NCBI RefSeq assembly: GCF_000720175.1
Contig: NZ_JOIX01000029.1
Coordinates: 17,865-81,864 of the forward strand
Direction: 5' to 3'
Length of the DNA stretch: 64,000 nt
From: Streptomyces sp. NRRL S-337
GTDB taxonomy: Bacteria; Actinomycetota; Actinomycetes; Streptomycetales; Streptomycetaceae
The notes beneath the pieces were generated by a model, which was not told the origin of the DNA, searched no databases, and saw only the letters and a program-made list of their open reading frames with translations. Positions 44,701-52,357 of this stretch are shown here, piece by piece. The position numbers and the translations under genes were made by a program. The stretch's first letter is position 1. Every line of letters begins with the position of its first letter.

Positions 44701-44967
44701 ACCGCCCTGGCCACGATCATGGCGCTGCTGCCGATGGCCGCGTCCATCACCGGCGACGGGGGCTTCATCTCCCAGCCGCTGGCCGTGGTCGTGATCGGCG
44801 GCCTGATCAGCTCCACCCTGCTCACCCTCCTCCTCGTCCCGACGCTCTACGCGATGATCGAACTCCGCAAGGAACGCCGGACGAAGAAGAAGGCCGCCAA
44901 GCGGGCCGAGAAGGCCGGCACCCCGGCCGACGAGACCGAACCCACCCCGGAGCCCGCGAGCGTCTGA
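41794..44967 (+). CDS. RND-family efflux permease (AcrB/SwrC type)
   Basis: 1057 residues with the two-fold RND layout: TM1 near residues 13-32 (RGLIALMSIVAIAFGAIA), a large external loop, then a group of helices, and the same again in the second half (AMLAAIAIVFMLLVGTFRSL). The proton-relay Asp pair is in AIGRVVDDSIVVLENIKRH, diagnostic of HAE-RND pumps. In Gram-positives such proteins act without an outer-membrane channel, as SwrC does for surfactin. The substrate is unknown. It lies downstream of the two-component system, separated by terminator-like hairpins. A tail rich in Lys, Ala, Pro and Glu ends the protein. Confidence 0.93.
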   Translation: MSWLSRLSLVQRGLIALMSIVAIAFGAIAIPQLKQQLLPSIELPMVSVLAPYQGASPDVVEKQVIEPLEDGVQAVDGIKSVTSTSSEGSGVIMAQFDYGNDVKRLVADVQQAVNRARAKLPKDVDPQVVAGSTDDIPTVVLAVSSSKKDQQTLADQLNRGVVPDLKNIDGVSQVTVSGVQDRIVAVTPDDKKLAAAGLTAQALGQALEAGGTSVPAGSFAEHGQSRTVQVGAGFTSVAQIKDLTVPPAAGAGGAAGGPSAGKAVRLGDVATVKEEPAAPTSLTRTNGKPSLAVMVTMDQDGSAVAISDAVKDRLPKIRQDLGEGTAVTVVSDQGPAVSKSIESLTTEGMLGLAMAVIVILVFLLSLRSTLVTAVSIPLSVVITLIVLWTGDLSLNMLTLGALTIAIGRVVDDSIVVLENIKRHLGYGEERREAILSAVKEVSGAITSSTLTTVAVFLPIGVVGGMVGALFGSFSLTVTVALLSSLIVSLTVVPVLSYWFLRAPEIPEGTTADELRRQAEEKETRSALQRLYVPVLRFATRRRLTSLAIAVVVLIGTFAMGPLLKTNFFDQGDQDTLTVKQELKPGTSLGASDTQAKKVEKLLAADDDIADYQVTVGSSGFMAAFGGGTGANQASYQVKLKDSADSGKVTDHLRTELDKLGPAIGDTTITAGGGFGNQDLSVVVKAGDADVLKRASEQVRTAVAGLDHVTDVQSDLAQSVPRISVTPNAKAAAAGYNQTTLGGAVAQAVRGTTTGTAVLDNTERDIVIKAAHPATTEAQLKKLAIPTPAGRVPLGTLATVKTVPGPVQMTRIDGARSATITAKPTGDNTGAVSTELQTKINGLKLPKGATATIGGVSQDQSDAFSSLGLAMLAAIAIVFMLLVGTFRSLIQPLILLVSIPFAATGAVGLLIATGTPLGVPAMIGMLMLIGIVVTNAIVLIDLINQYRAQGYGVVEAVVEGGRHRLRPILMTALATIMALLPMAASITGDGGFISQPLAVVVIGGLISSTLLTLLLVPTLYAMIELRKERRTKKKAAKRAEKAGTPADETEPTPEPASV

Positions 44968-44987
44968 CCACCCCCACCCTCCCGAAC

Positions 44988-45022
44988 GAAGCCCCCGCTG
45001 CCACACCGGCCGCGGGGGCTTC
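44988..45022 (+). terminator. RND gene terminator
   Basis: GAAGCCCCCGC (44988-44998) pairs with GCGGGGGCTTC (45012-45022) just after the RND stop. Confidence 0.85.
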
Positions 45023-45082
45023 GTACGTCCCCCACCCTCCCCGTATGGCGCAATCGCGCGATACCGCCGGTAGCGCACCGTG

Positions 45083-45110
45083 TTCAATTCAATTCCCTGG
45101 GTGCTATCCT
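45083..45110 (+). promoter_or_regulatory. Candidate promoter of the NLR-like operon
   Basis: TTCAAT (45083-45088) and TATCCT (45105-45110) are spaced 16 bases apart, about 50 bases before the first ATG (45162), in a distinctly AT-richer stretch. GGGGAGG precedes that ATG by four bases. Confidence 0.5.
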
Positions 45111-45161
45111 CGTCGCCTCAGAGAGCTGAGTAACCGTCAATTTGCCTAATGGGGAGGCAAG

Positions 45162-45431
45162 ATGGGGAAAAGGTGGGTGGCCGAACCCTCGGCGTCCTTA
45201 ACGCGGCGGCTCGGTAAGTCGTCGCATGAACTGGGGCAGACATCCGGAAATTCCAGCTGTCCTGATATCTGGGAGCTGGACAACGGTGACGTCGCTGTCA
45301 TCGGGACCGATCTGACCACGTCGTACGAGGGCCGGCTGCCCGACGGGGTGAGTGTCGACCCCGGTGAGCGGCTGGTCATCATCCCCAGGGCGACCATCGT
45401 CGCGGCCAAGGTGGACATCCCGGATGAGTAG
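45162..45431 (+). CDS. Small protein of the DUF6879/NLR-like operon, with a TTA codon
   Basis: 89 residues. The second half (CPDIWELDNGDVAVIGTDLTTSYEGRLPDGVSVDPGERLVIIPRATIVAAKVDIPD) matches small proteins that I recall paired with DUF6879 proteins in Streptomyces; the N-terminus is a variable basic segment. Leucine 13 is a TTA codon (45198-45200), so translation should depend on the bldA tRNA and thus on development or late growth. The stop overlaps the DUF6879 start by eight bases (ATGAGTAG). Function is unknown; an antitoxin-like or adaptor role would fit the context. Confidence 0.75.
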   Translation: MGKRWVAEPSASLTRRLGKSSHELGQTSGNSSCPDIWELDNGDVAVIGTDLTTSYEGRLPDGVSVDPGERLVIIPRATIVAAKVDIPDE

Positions 45432-46041
45432 TCTGCTCGGCGGAGCGATCGGCGAGCGCATGCCGCTCGATGCCTACTACGCCGACTTCGAGCAACACTT
45501 CTGGCAGAGCGCTGACCTCGGCTTTTGGAAGCTGGAGCGGCAACAGACCTTCCAGGAGCCCGGCTACGACAGCTGGGAGGCGTTCGCCCGCGGCGACTGG
45601 GGTGAGTCCCTTCGTCTGCTGGAAGCCGGTCGTGCCGAGATGGACGGCTATCACCGCAAGGTGGACCGGCACGGTTTCGCCGCCCGCCGGGTCAGGGTCG
45701 TCGAAGAACCCCTGAGCCACTACCTGCAGTGGGAACTGCACGCCTTGCGTATCCGCAGCCAGTGCGGAGGCCCGACTCGTGTCGTCAGAGCTGATCAGGT
45801 CTCGCAATTCGAGTCGGACGGTCCGCTTCCGGAGATCTACACCCTCGGATCACGGGTGATGTATCAAGCGGTCTACGACGATCAGGGAATCCTGGAATCC
45901 GCTCGCAAATTCGTGGATTCCGAACTCATTCTGCACTGTCAAAAGTTCATCCAGGGCCTGTACGAGGTGGGCGAACCCGTGGAGGACTGGTTCGACGATC
46001 ATGTGGCACCCCTACCGCCACCGTGCCGCACCTCGGTATGA
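45424..46041 (+). CDS. DUF6879 family protein
   Basis: 205 residues from ATG 45424. The family pattern is clear: an N-terminal FEQHFWQSADLGFWKLERQQTF helix and the core MDGYHRKVDRHGFAARRVRVVEEPLSHYLQWELHALRIRSQCGG with conserved RVRVV.EPL..Y..WEL. DUF6879 proteins accompany XRE or small partner genes in actinomycetes and have no known role. The gene overlaps its neighbours on both sides (8 bases upstream, 4 bases downstream), so the three are one translational unit. It may be a sensor, effector or inhibitor for the NLR-like protein. Confidence 0.82.
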   Translation: MSSLLGGAIGERMPLDAYYADFEQHFWQSADLGFWKLERQQTFQEPGYDSWEAFARGDWGESLRLLEAGRAEMDGYHRKVDRHGFAARRVRVVEEPLSHYLQWELHALRIRSQCGGPTRVVRADQVSQFESDGPLPEIYTLGSRVMYQAVYDDQGILESARKFVDSELILHCQKFIQGLYEVGEPVEDWFDDHVAPLPPPCRTSV

Positions 46042-48428
46042 GTGACGGCGCCGGGCACTCCAACACGTTCGGAGGTTCGGCATCGGCGCACGGCGTCGTC
46101 CAGGCCCGGGACGTCCACGGCGGGGTCCATCTCCATCAGTACGTCCCGGACGCCCCGGCCATAGTGCCCCACCAACTCCTCGGCGGAACACGGCACTTCG
46201 TCAACCGCTCGCGCGAGCTGAGCCGCCTCGGCCAGCTCGTCGCGGACGGTCGCGGCACGCCCGCCGTGCTGCCGTTGGCGGTCATCACGGGAACGGCCGG
46301 GGTGGGCAAGACATCCCTTGCCCTGCACTGGGCGCACACCATCCGGTCGCACTACCCGGGTGGTGAGCTGTACGCCAATCTGCGGGGTTACGCCGTCGAC
46401 TCGCCGGTGTCGCCCGAGAGGATACTGGGGCGCTTCCTCGAAGATCTCGGCGTTCCCGCCGCGCTGGTGCCGGTCGAAGGGGAGCGCCGGGAGTCGATGT
46501 TCCGCTCCTTGATCGCGGACCGACGCATGCTGGTGATCCTCGACAACGCCGTGGACAGCGGGCAGGTGCGCCCCCTGCTTCCCGGCAGCGCAGCCTGCCT
46601 GACGGTGGTGACCAGCAGGGATGATCTGTCCGGCCTGGTCGCGCAGCAGGGCGCGTTACGCGTGCGGCTGGAGACGTTTCCGGCAGCGGAAGCGATCACG
46701 CTGCTGCGCACCGCCACCGCCGAGTACCGAGGCCGGGACCGGCGCGCCGACCTGGCGGAACTCGCCCGATTGTGCGCACGGCTACCGCTGGCCCTGAGAA
46801 TCGCCGCCGAACGGGCCGCCAGTTGGCCGTCGATGCCCTTGAGCGAGCTGATCGAGGACCTGCGCGACGAGTCGGCCCTGTGGAATGTCCTCACCACCAC
46901 CGAAGAGAAGGGCGGCCCCGACGCGATGCGCAGCGTTTTCGAGTGGTCCTACCGGGCGTTGCCCGCGCCCGCCGCTCGCCTCTTCCGCATCCTCGGTCTC
47001 CACCCCGGGAACGAGTTCGGCCTCCCCGCCGTAGCCGGGATGGCGGGCGTCGAGCCGGCGGAAGCACGCGCGCAGCTGGACACCTTGGTGAGTGCGCATT
47101 TGCTGGAGCGACGCCCTGCGGGCCGCTACGAATTCCATGACCTCCTACGCGCCTACGCGGCCGACCAGGCCCGGAAGAGGGACGGCGAAGCCGAGCGGAG
47201 AGCGATTCTCGAACGCTGCCTGGCGTGGTATCTCCACACCGCCGACGCGGCACAGAGCGTCATCGCGCCGTTCGACCGCTATCACCTCGACGACCGGTTT
47301 CCGGCGCCCGACGCACCGCTCCGGTTCGCCCGGTACGAGGAAGCCTTCCAGTGGTACCGGACGGAGAGCGGCAATCTCGCCACGGCGGTCCGGGTCGCCG
47401 CCGAATCAGGCTTTCCCGCTCTCGCATGGCGCCTGGCCGTCGTGCTGCGTGCCGTCTACATGCATCACAACGCGTTCGACGACTGGGCCTCGACGGCCCG
47501 CATCGCCGTGGACGCCGCGGTGCGTGCCGACGAGCCCGCCGGACAGGCCGAGGCGCTGGAAAGTCTGGGCAAGTCGGCCTTCCAGGCGCTACGGCTCGAT
47601 GAGGCCCGGGACTGCCACCGCTCCGCGCTCGCCATCCGCCGGCAACTCGGTGATCGGCGGGGCACGGCAGTCTCCGTCAACGCGCTCGGGCTGCTCGGTC
47701 TCCGCCTTCGCCGGCTCCACGAGGCCCGCGCACATTTCGAAGACAGCTGTGCGATCTTCCGTGAGCTGAGGGACCGCCGTTGGACGGCCCTGCTCCAGGG
47801 CAATCTCGCGGAGTCCCTGTGCGAACTCGGCCGGTACGACGAGGCGGTGCGGACCCTCGAACCCGCGCTGGCGGAGTTCCGTGTCCTAGGCGACCGGGGC
47901 AGTGAGGGCAATGCCCTGTTCCTGTTGTGCTGGGCCCGGCGCGGTGCGGACGATGCGGAGGCGGCCGGGCATGCCATCGAGGCCGCACTGGCCATCGCCG
48001 GGGCCGAGGACAACCAGGTGTGGCGAGGGCACTGGCTGATGGAGTCGGCAAGGCTCGAACTGGCGCGGGGCAATCCGGAGGTCTCACTGTGCCTGTGCCG
48101 GGAGTCCGCCCTCATCCAGCGGAGGCTCGGAGACAGGGCCCGGGAGGCCATCGCACAGGACGGCGCGGGGGAGGCGTGCCAGGCGCTGGGACGCCACCAG
48201 GAGGCGGCGGAGTTGCACCGGCGGGCCGTTGCCCTGCACCGCGGTCTCGACGGGCGGTGGCAGCTCGCCTGCGCTCTGCACAATTTGGCCGACGCGCTCC
48301 ACGTGCTCGGCGAGCGCGAACAGGCGCGTGCCGCCGGGCAGGAGAGCCGGGAACTGCTCAGCGCATTCGACGATCCGCAGGCAGCCGCACGGTCGCGGCG
48401 CCTGGCCCAGCTGCTGGAGCGCGGCTAG
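46038..48428 (+). CDS. NLR-like NB-ARC ATPase with TPR repeats and a putative amyloid signalling motif
   Basis: 796 residues from ATG 46038, overlapping the DUF6879 stop by four bases. Residues 11-34 (FGGSASAHGVVQARDVHGGV) resemble the RHIM-like BASS motifs proposed at the N-terminus of bacterial NLRs. The NB-ARC part follows: RELSRLGQLV, P-loop GTAGVGKT (85-92), RRMLVILDNAV Walker B and TVVTSRDDL. After RPAGRYEFHDLLRAYA comes a TPR array (about 500-780). There is no DNA-binding domain, unlike AfsR. NLRs detect cues and oligomerise, often in defence or cell death. A TTA codon lies at residue 207 (46656-46658). It ends in CTAG shared with the next gene. Confidence 0.85.
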   Translation: MSDGAGHSNTFGGSASAHGVVQARDVHGGVHLHQYVPDAPAIVPHQLLGGTRHFVNRSRELSRLGQLVADGRGTPAVLPLAVITGTAGVGKTSLALHWAHTIRSHYPGGELYANLRGYAVDSPVSPERILGRFLEDLGVPAALVPVEGERRESMFRSLIADRRMLVILDNAVDSGQVRPLLPGSAACLTVVTSRDDLSGLVAQQGALRVRLETFPAAEAITLLRTATAEYRGRDRRADLAELARLCARLPLALRIAAERAASWPSMPLSELIEDLRDESALWNVLTTTEEKGGPDAMRSVFEWSYRALPAPAARLFRILGLHPGNEFGLPAVAGMAGVEPAEARAQLDTLVSAHLLERRPAGRYEFHDLLRAYAADQARKRDGEAERRAILERCLAWYLHTADAAQSVIAPFDRYHLDDRFPAPDAPLRFARYEEAFQWYRTESGNLATAVRVAAESGFPALAWRLAVVLRAVYMHHNAFDDWASTARIAVDAAVRADEPAGQAEALESLGKSAFQALRLDEARDCHRSALAIRRQLGDRRGTAVSVNALGLLGLRLRRLHEARAHFEDSCAIFRELRDRRWTALLQGNLAESLCELGRYDEAVRTLEPALAEFRVLGDRGSEGNALFLLCWARRGADDAEAAGHAIEAALAIAGAEDNQVWRGHWLMESARLELARGNPEVSLCLCRESALIQRRLGDRAREAIAQDGAGEACQALGRHQEAAELHRRAVALHRGLDGRWQLACALHNLADALHVLGEREQARAAGQESRELLSAFDDPQAAARSRRLAQLLERG

Positions 48429-49300
48429 TCGTTCGCTTCTGTCCGACCGTTCGGTTCCACGAGCTCAGAGGCGGTGATCCACAGGGCGCCGTCGCCGCAG
48501 TCGAGGCGCCAGCCGTCGGCAGGCGTGAGACTGGTGCGCAGAATTCTTCGTCGGGTGCCGTTGACGGTGGCCACCGGGGCCGCCTGAGGCCCCATGAAGC
48601 GACATGTCCGTACCTGATGGTGGAGCTCGCGCGCCGCTTTCGTGGTGTCGAGGGTGAAGAACTCGGGCTCCATCAGGCCGGCATAGCTGACACCTGCCGT
48701 GGCCTGTGGCTCACCGGCTTCCGGGTCCCGGACACGGCGCAACGCCCGTCGGACCACCGCACGCACCGCCGGTGCGAGACCGCCCCACAGCAGGCCGGGG
48801 GTGACATCGTCCGGCAGCGGGACACCGGCCTGCTGCGCCAGAACGGGGCCGGCGTCGAACTCCTCGGTCATGCGGTGGGCGGTCACGCCCAGCTCGGCAT
48901 CGCCGTTCCGGATGGCCCATAACACCGGTGCCGGGCCTCGGTACTTGGGCAGCATCGAACAGTGGACGTTGACCACTCCGTAGCGCGGGACGCAGAGCAC
49001 GGAGTGCGGTAGACGCCACGAGAATCCGTAGCAGACGACGAGGTCGAGGTCGTATCCCCGTAGGGCGGCCCCCAGCCCTTCGGAACTTCCCGGCAGCAGC
49101 AGGTCGATCCCCGAGGGCAGTGCGGCGGCGATCCGGCCCGTGGCACGAGCCGCGTCGTCGTCCGTGGCCGTCCTGGGCCGCAGGGAGCGGGAGTAGGCGT
49201 AGACGAGGGGGGTGTGTCCCGCTTCGACGCAGGTCTCGTGCAGCGTGCCGAACTCCTTCGGGCCGAAGGAGAGAATGCCGATGCGCATGCCGTCCACCAT
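48425..49300 (-). CDS. Formyltransferase-like protein related to methionyl-tRNA formyltransferase
   Basis: 291 residues from ATG 49300; ATG 49288 (MRIGILSFG) is equally possible. The catalytic trio of formyltransferases is intact: Asn in VVNVHCSMLPKYRG, His in LGVTAHRM and Asp in EEFDAGPVL, with the SMLP substrate loop. A C-terminal Fmt-type domain follows. Housekeeping fmt usually sits beside def and priA, so this is probably a dedicated formyltransferase for an amine on a sugar, peptide or siderophore. Residue 127 is a TTA codon (48920-48922), pointing to bldA control. Its stop overlaps that of the NLR-like gene in CTAG. The link between the two is unproven. Confidence 0.82.
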   Translation of the reverse strand: MVDGMRIGILSFGPKEFGTLHETCVEAGHTPLVYAYSRSLRPRTATDDDAARATGRIAAALPSGIDLLLPGSSEGLGAALRGYDLDLVVCYGFSWRLPHSVLCVPRYGVVNVHCSMLPKYRGPAPVLWAIRNGDAELGVTAHRMTEEFDAGPVLAQQAGVPLPDDVTPGLLWGGLAPAVRAVVRRALRRVRDPEAGEPQATAGVSYAGLMEPEFFTLDTTKAARELHHQVRTCRFMGPQAAPVATVNGTRRRILRTSLTPADGWRLDCGDGALWITASELVEPNGRTEAND

Positions 49301-49568
49301 GACGTGGAGCTTAGTAAGACGGGTGTGATGAAGAGGCGCAATCGCCTGCATCAGTGCACTTTTCGGGCCGCGTGCCCTTGTCGCGCAGCGCGCCCCCGCC
49401 CGCACGCCGGTGGCTCCTCATGCCGCGCGCCGGTGGCTCCGCGTTCGCCAACTGACCTTCCGTCATACGCCTTTCAGTGGTTTATGCGGGCATGTCCGCA
49501 TGTGTGGGCCGGAGTTGAGAAGCATGGCCACCGGTATATGCCGCATATGCCGCTCCGGGAGGAGAACG

Positions 49569-50375
49569 ATGACCGTCCCCGCATCGCCCGCCGACGACGA
49601 GCCGAACGAACTCCCCGACGACGAGCCCCGCGATTCACCCGACGGGCCCGCAGGCCACCTCCCCGTCCAGCCCGCCGCCCAACTCCCCGACGAACTCACC
49701 GACTTCGTCACCCACTGCGTCCCGCTCACCGGCTTCGCCGCGTTCGACCTGCACGCCACCGGTACGGCCCGCCTCTACCTCGACACCGCCCGCCGTCAGG
49801 TCGGCGAGGGCCGCTTCGCCGCGTTCTGGGCCGCCTGGAAACGCGCCGTCGAGGAAGGGCACGGCCCCGAGGTGCTCACCCCCACCCACCGCGAGGTGGC
49901 CCGGGCCCTGATCTACCTCTGGTACACCGGTGCCTGGCCCCGTCTCGCCCCGGCCGCGCACGCCGACCTGCGGCGCGAGAGTGCCAACACCGAGTTCGTC
50001 CCCGCGCCGAGCGCCTACGTGGAGGGCCTGGTCTGGCGTACCTTCCACGGCCACCCGGCAGGCGCCAAACCACCGGGCTTCGGCACCTGGGCCGTCAAAC
50101 CCCCCGAGCTGCCCGACACCGCCCGCCTCCGCGCGGACCTCGGACTCGCGGACGTCCCCTACCGCACCGGCCTGGCCGCCGAGGTCCCTCCGGAGGACAT
50201 CCCCGCCCACCTGCTCCCCGGCCAGCGCGTCAGCCGCGACGTCCCACCGTCCGCCGTCCCCACCGCGGCCGCCCCCGCGACCCCTGAAGCCCCCGCGACC
50301 CCTGAAGCCGCAGTCACCCCCGAGGGCACAGTCACGCCCGAGGTCCCCGTCACCCCCGAGGAGGGCATGTCATGA
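49569..50375 (+). CDS. FAD-dependent sorbitol-dehydrogenase-type small subunit
   Basis: 268 residues from ATG 49569, with GGAGGAG five bases upstream. The core (LTDFVTHCVPLTGFAAFDLHATGTARLYLDTARRQVG) is the family of small subunits that pair with GMC-type FAD dehydrogenases (FAD-SLDH/gluconate dehydrogenase gamma-like). Family members often have Tat signals; here the N-terminus is an acidic low-complexity stretch instead, so export is unclear. The C-terminus has a TPE repeat (TPEAPATPEAAVTPEG). ATGA overlap with the GMC gene confirms an operon. Confidence 0.8.
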   Translation: MTVPASPADDEPNELPDDEPRDSPDGPAGHLPVQPAAQLPDELTDFVTHCVPLTGFAAFDLHATGTARLYLDTARRQVGEGRFAAFWAAWKRAVEEGHGPEVLTPTHREVARALIYLWYTGAWPRLAPAAHADLRRESANTEFVPAPSAYVEGLVWRTFHGHPAGAKPPGFGTWAVKPPELPDTARLRADLGLADVPYRTGLAAEVPPEDIPAHLLPGQRVSRDVPPSAVPTAAAPATPEAPATPEAAVTPEGTVTPEVPVTPEEGMS

Positions 50376-52357
50376 CCGAGACCGTCTCCGCGGAGGGCGC
50401 CGCCCGCCGCCGCTACGACGCGATCATCGTCGGCGGCGGCTGGGCCGGCTCCGCCCTCGCCAAGCGCCTGGGCGCGCAGGGCTGGCAGGTCCTCGTCCTG
50501 GAGGCCGGCAACGGCGGCACCGAGACCTGGCCCGGCTACCTGGACTCGCTGGCCACCTTCTACTCGGCCGTGGCCAAGGTCCCCAACTCCGCCTACCGCC
50601 CCAACAAGGCCGCCCCCTCCCCGGACGTCCTCGACCTCGCCCCGGTGCGCAACCCGCAAGCCGGCGAGCCCGAGTTCACCGCCCACGGCTATTTCGTCCA
50701 GAACGGCCAACTCCCGTACGGCACCGACTACTTGCGGGAGCTGGGCGGCGCCGCCATGCACTGGCTCGGCGCCGTCCCTCGGATGCTCCCCGACGACTTC
50801 GCCACCCGCAGCACCTACTCCTACGGCCTGGACTGGCCGCTCACCGCCGAGGACCTCCAGCCCTGGTACGCCGAGGCCGAGCGGGAACTGGGCGTCGCCG
50901 GCCACGCCCAGGAGCAGAAGGAACTCGGTGTGATCACCGACCCCGCCTACGAGTACCCGATGCACCACATCCCGCAGAGCTATATCGACCAGTACTGCGA
51001 CCACCGTCTCCGGGACACGGTGATCGACGACACCGTGGCCCAACTCCCGTACACCCTGCGGACGTTCGGACTGCCCCAGGCCCGTAACTCCACCCCGAAC
51101 CCCGCCTACCGGGCCCCGTACCGCATCGAGGGCGCCGTCGGCCTGCCCAACTACGGCGAGCGCTGCGTGGGCAACGCCAGCTGCGTCCCCATCTGTCCGG
51201 TCCAGGCCAAATCCCATCCGCTGCGCCTCCAGGCCGCCTGGCCGCCGTCCGTCACCCTGGCCACCCGGTGCGTGGTCACCCGGGTACGGGCCACCTCGGC
51301 CGGCACCGTGACGGGCGTCGAATACCGCACGTACACCGACCCCGCCTCCCCGGTCAGCCGCTCCTACGTGGCCGAGGCGGACGTGGTGGTGCTCGCCGCG
51401 CACGCCATCGAGAACGCCCGGCTGCTGCTCTTCTCCGGCCTCGCCAACGCCAGCGGGCAGGTCGGCCGCAACCTGATGGACCACCCCACGATCCTCAACT
51501 GGGCGCTCGCCCCCGAGGCCGGCGGGCCGGTCGGGCCGTTCCGCGGCCCCGGCCACACCTCCGGCTGGGAGGTCTTCCGCGGCGGCCCCGGGCGCCGCGC
51601 CCGCGCCCCGTTCCGCATCGAGATCGGCAACTGGGGATGGGGCTGGGCCACCGGCGCCCCCATGAGCAACGTCGCCACCGCGCTCGGCATCGGCGGCGAC
51701 AAGGACGGCAACGTCCGGCCCGACGGCGTCTTCGGCCCCGAACTGCGCCGGCTGCTCGGCAGCTCCATCGGCCGCCAGCTGCAACTGCAGATCGCCGTCG
51801 AGCAGTCCGCCGACCCCGGCAACCGCGTCACCATCGACCCCGCCCGCCACCGCGACGCGATGGGCAACCCCCGGCCGATCCTCACCTACAACCTCGACGA
51901 CCACGTGCGCACCGGCCTGTTCGCCGCCCGCCTCGTCGCCCAGCAGATCTTCGCGCGGCTCGGCGCCACCGACTACACCGACCACGCCCCGCACGACGGC
52001 GTCCCGCCCCTCGGCCACTTCGTCCACACGGTCGGCGAGCGGACCCTGGACCTCGCCTACAGCGGCGCCGGCCACGGAGCCGGCACCCACATCATGGGCA
52101 CCGACCCCAAGACGTCCGTGGTCAACGCCGACCAGCGCACCCACGACCACCCCAACCTCTACGTCATCGGCTGCGGCAGCATGCCGTCGATCGGCACCAG
52201 CAACCCCACGCTCACGATGCTGGCGCTGGCCCTGCGCAGCGCCGCCCAGATCCACCGCGACCTCGCGGCCGCCCGCCGCCCGGTGAACGTCCGGCCCCCG
52301 GAGGGGACGAGCACGGAACGGCCAAAGACCCCGGAGAAGGAGAAGGTGACCGCGTGA
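50372..52357 (+). CDS. GMC-family flavoprotein oxidoreductase with a CysX5CysX3Cys motif
   Basis: 661 residues. IIVGGGWAGSALAKRL is the FAD dinucleotide motif; GMC signatures continue with GGAAMHWLG, ENARLLLFSGL and the C-terminal SMPSIGTSNPTLTMLALAL with catalytic His in GAGHGAGTHIMG. Cys265, Cys271 and Cys275 (CVGNASCVPICP) match the iron-sulphur motif of FAD-dependent glucose dehydrogenase alpha subunits. It probably oxidises a sugar or alcohol and passes electrons through the cluster. The small subunit precedes it and a ferritin-like protein follows, each overlapping by four bases. The electron acceptor and substrate are unknown. Confidence 0.92.
   Translation: MTETVSAEGAARRRYDAIIVGGGWAGSALAKRLGAQGWQVLVLEAGNGGTETWPGYLDSLATFYSAVAKVPNSAYRPNKAAPSPDVLDLAPVRNPQAGEPEFTAHGYFVQNGQLPYGTDYLRELGGAAMHWLGAVPRMLPDDFATRSTYSYGLDWPLTAEDLQPWYAEAERELGVAGHAQEQKELGVITDPAYEYPMHHIPQSYIDQYCDHRLRDTVIDDTVAQLPYTLRTFGLPQARNSTPNPAYRAPYRIEGAVGLPNYGERCVGNASCVPICPVQAKSHPLRLQAAWPPSVTLATRCVVTRVRATSAGTVTGVEYRTYTDPASPVSRSYVAEADVVVLAAHAIENARLLLFSGLANASGQVGRNLMDHPTILNWALAPEAGGPVGPFRGPGHTSGWEVFRGGPGRRARAPFRIEIGNWGWGWATGAPMSNVATALGIGGDKDGNVRPDGVFGPELRRLLGSSIGRQLQLQIAVEQSADPGNRVTIDPARHRDAMGNPRPILTYNLDDHVRTGLFAARLVAQQIFARLGATDYTDHAPHDGVPPLGHFVHTVGERTLDLAYSGAGHGAGTHIMGTDPKTSVVNADQRTHDHPNLYVIGCGSMPSIGTSNPTLTMLALALRSAAQIHRDLAAARRPVNVRPPEGTSTERPKTPEKEKVTA

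Noticed and set aside
41794..44967. MmpL-type lipid exporter
   Set aside because: The VVDDSIVVLENI motif and layout are those of HAE-RND drug pumps rather than MmpL.
41557..45087. Minus-strand open frame of 1176 codons
   Set aside because: It is the antisense shadow of the RND gene; composition is Gly/Asp/Arg-rich with no domain.
46038..48428. AfsR/SARP transcription factor
   Set aside because: No DNA-binding or BTAD domain precedes the NB-ARC; only a short Gly/Val motif does.
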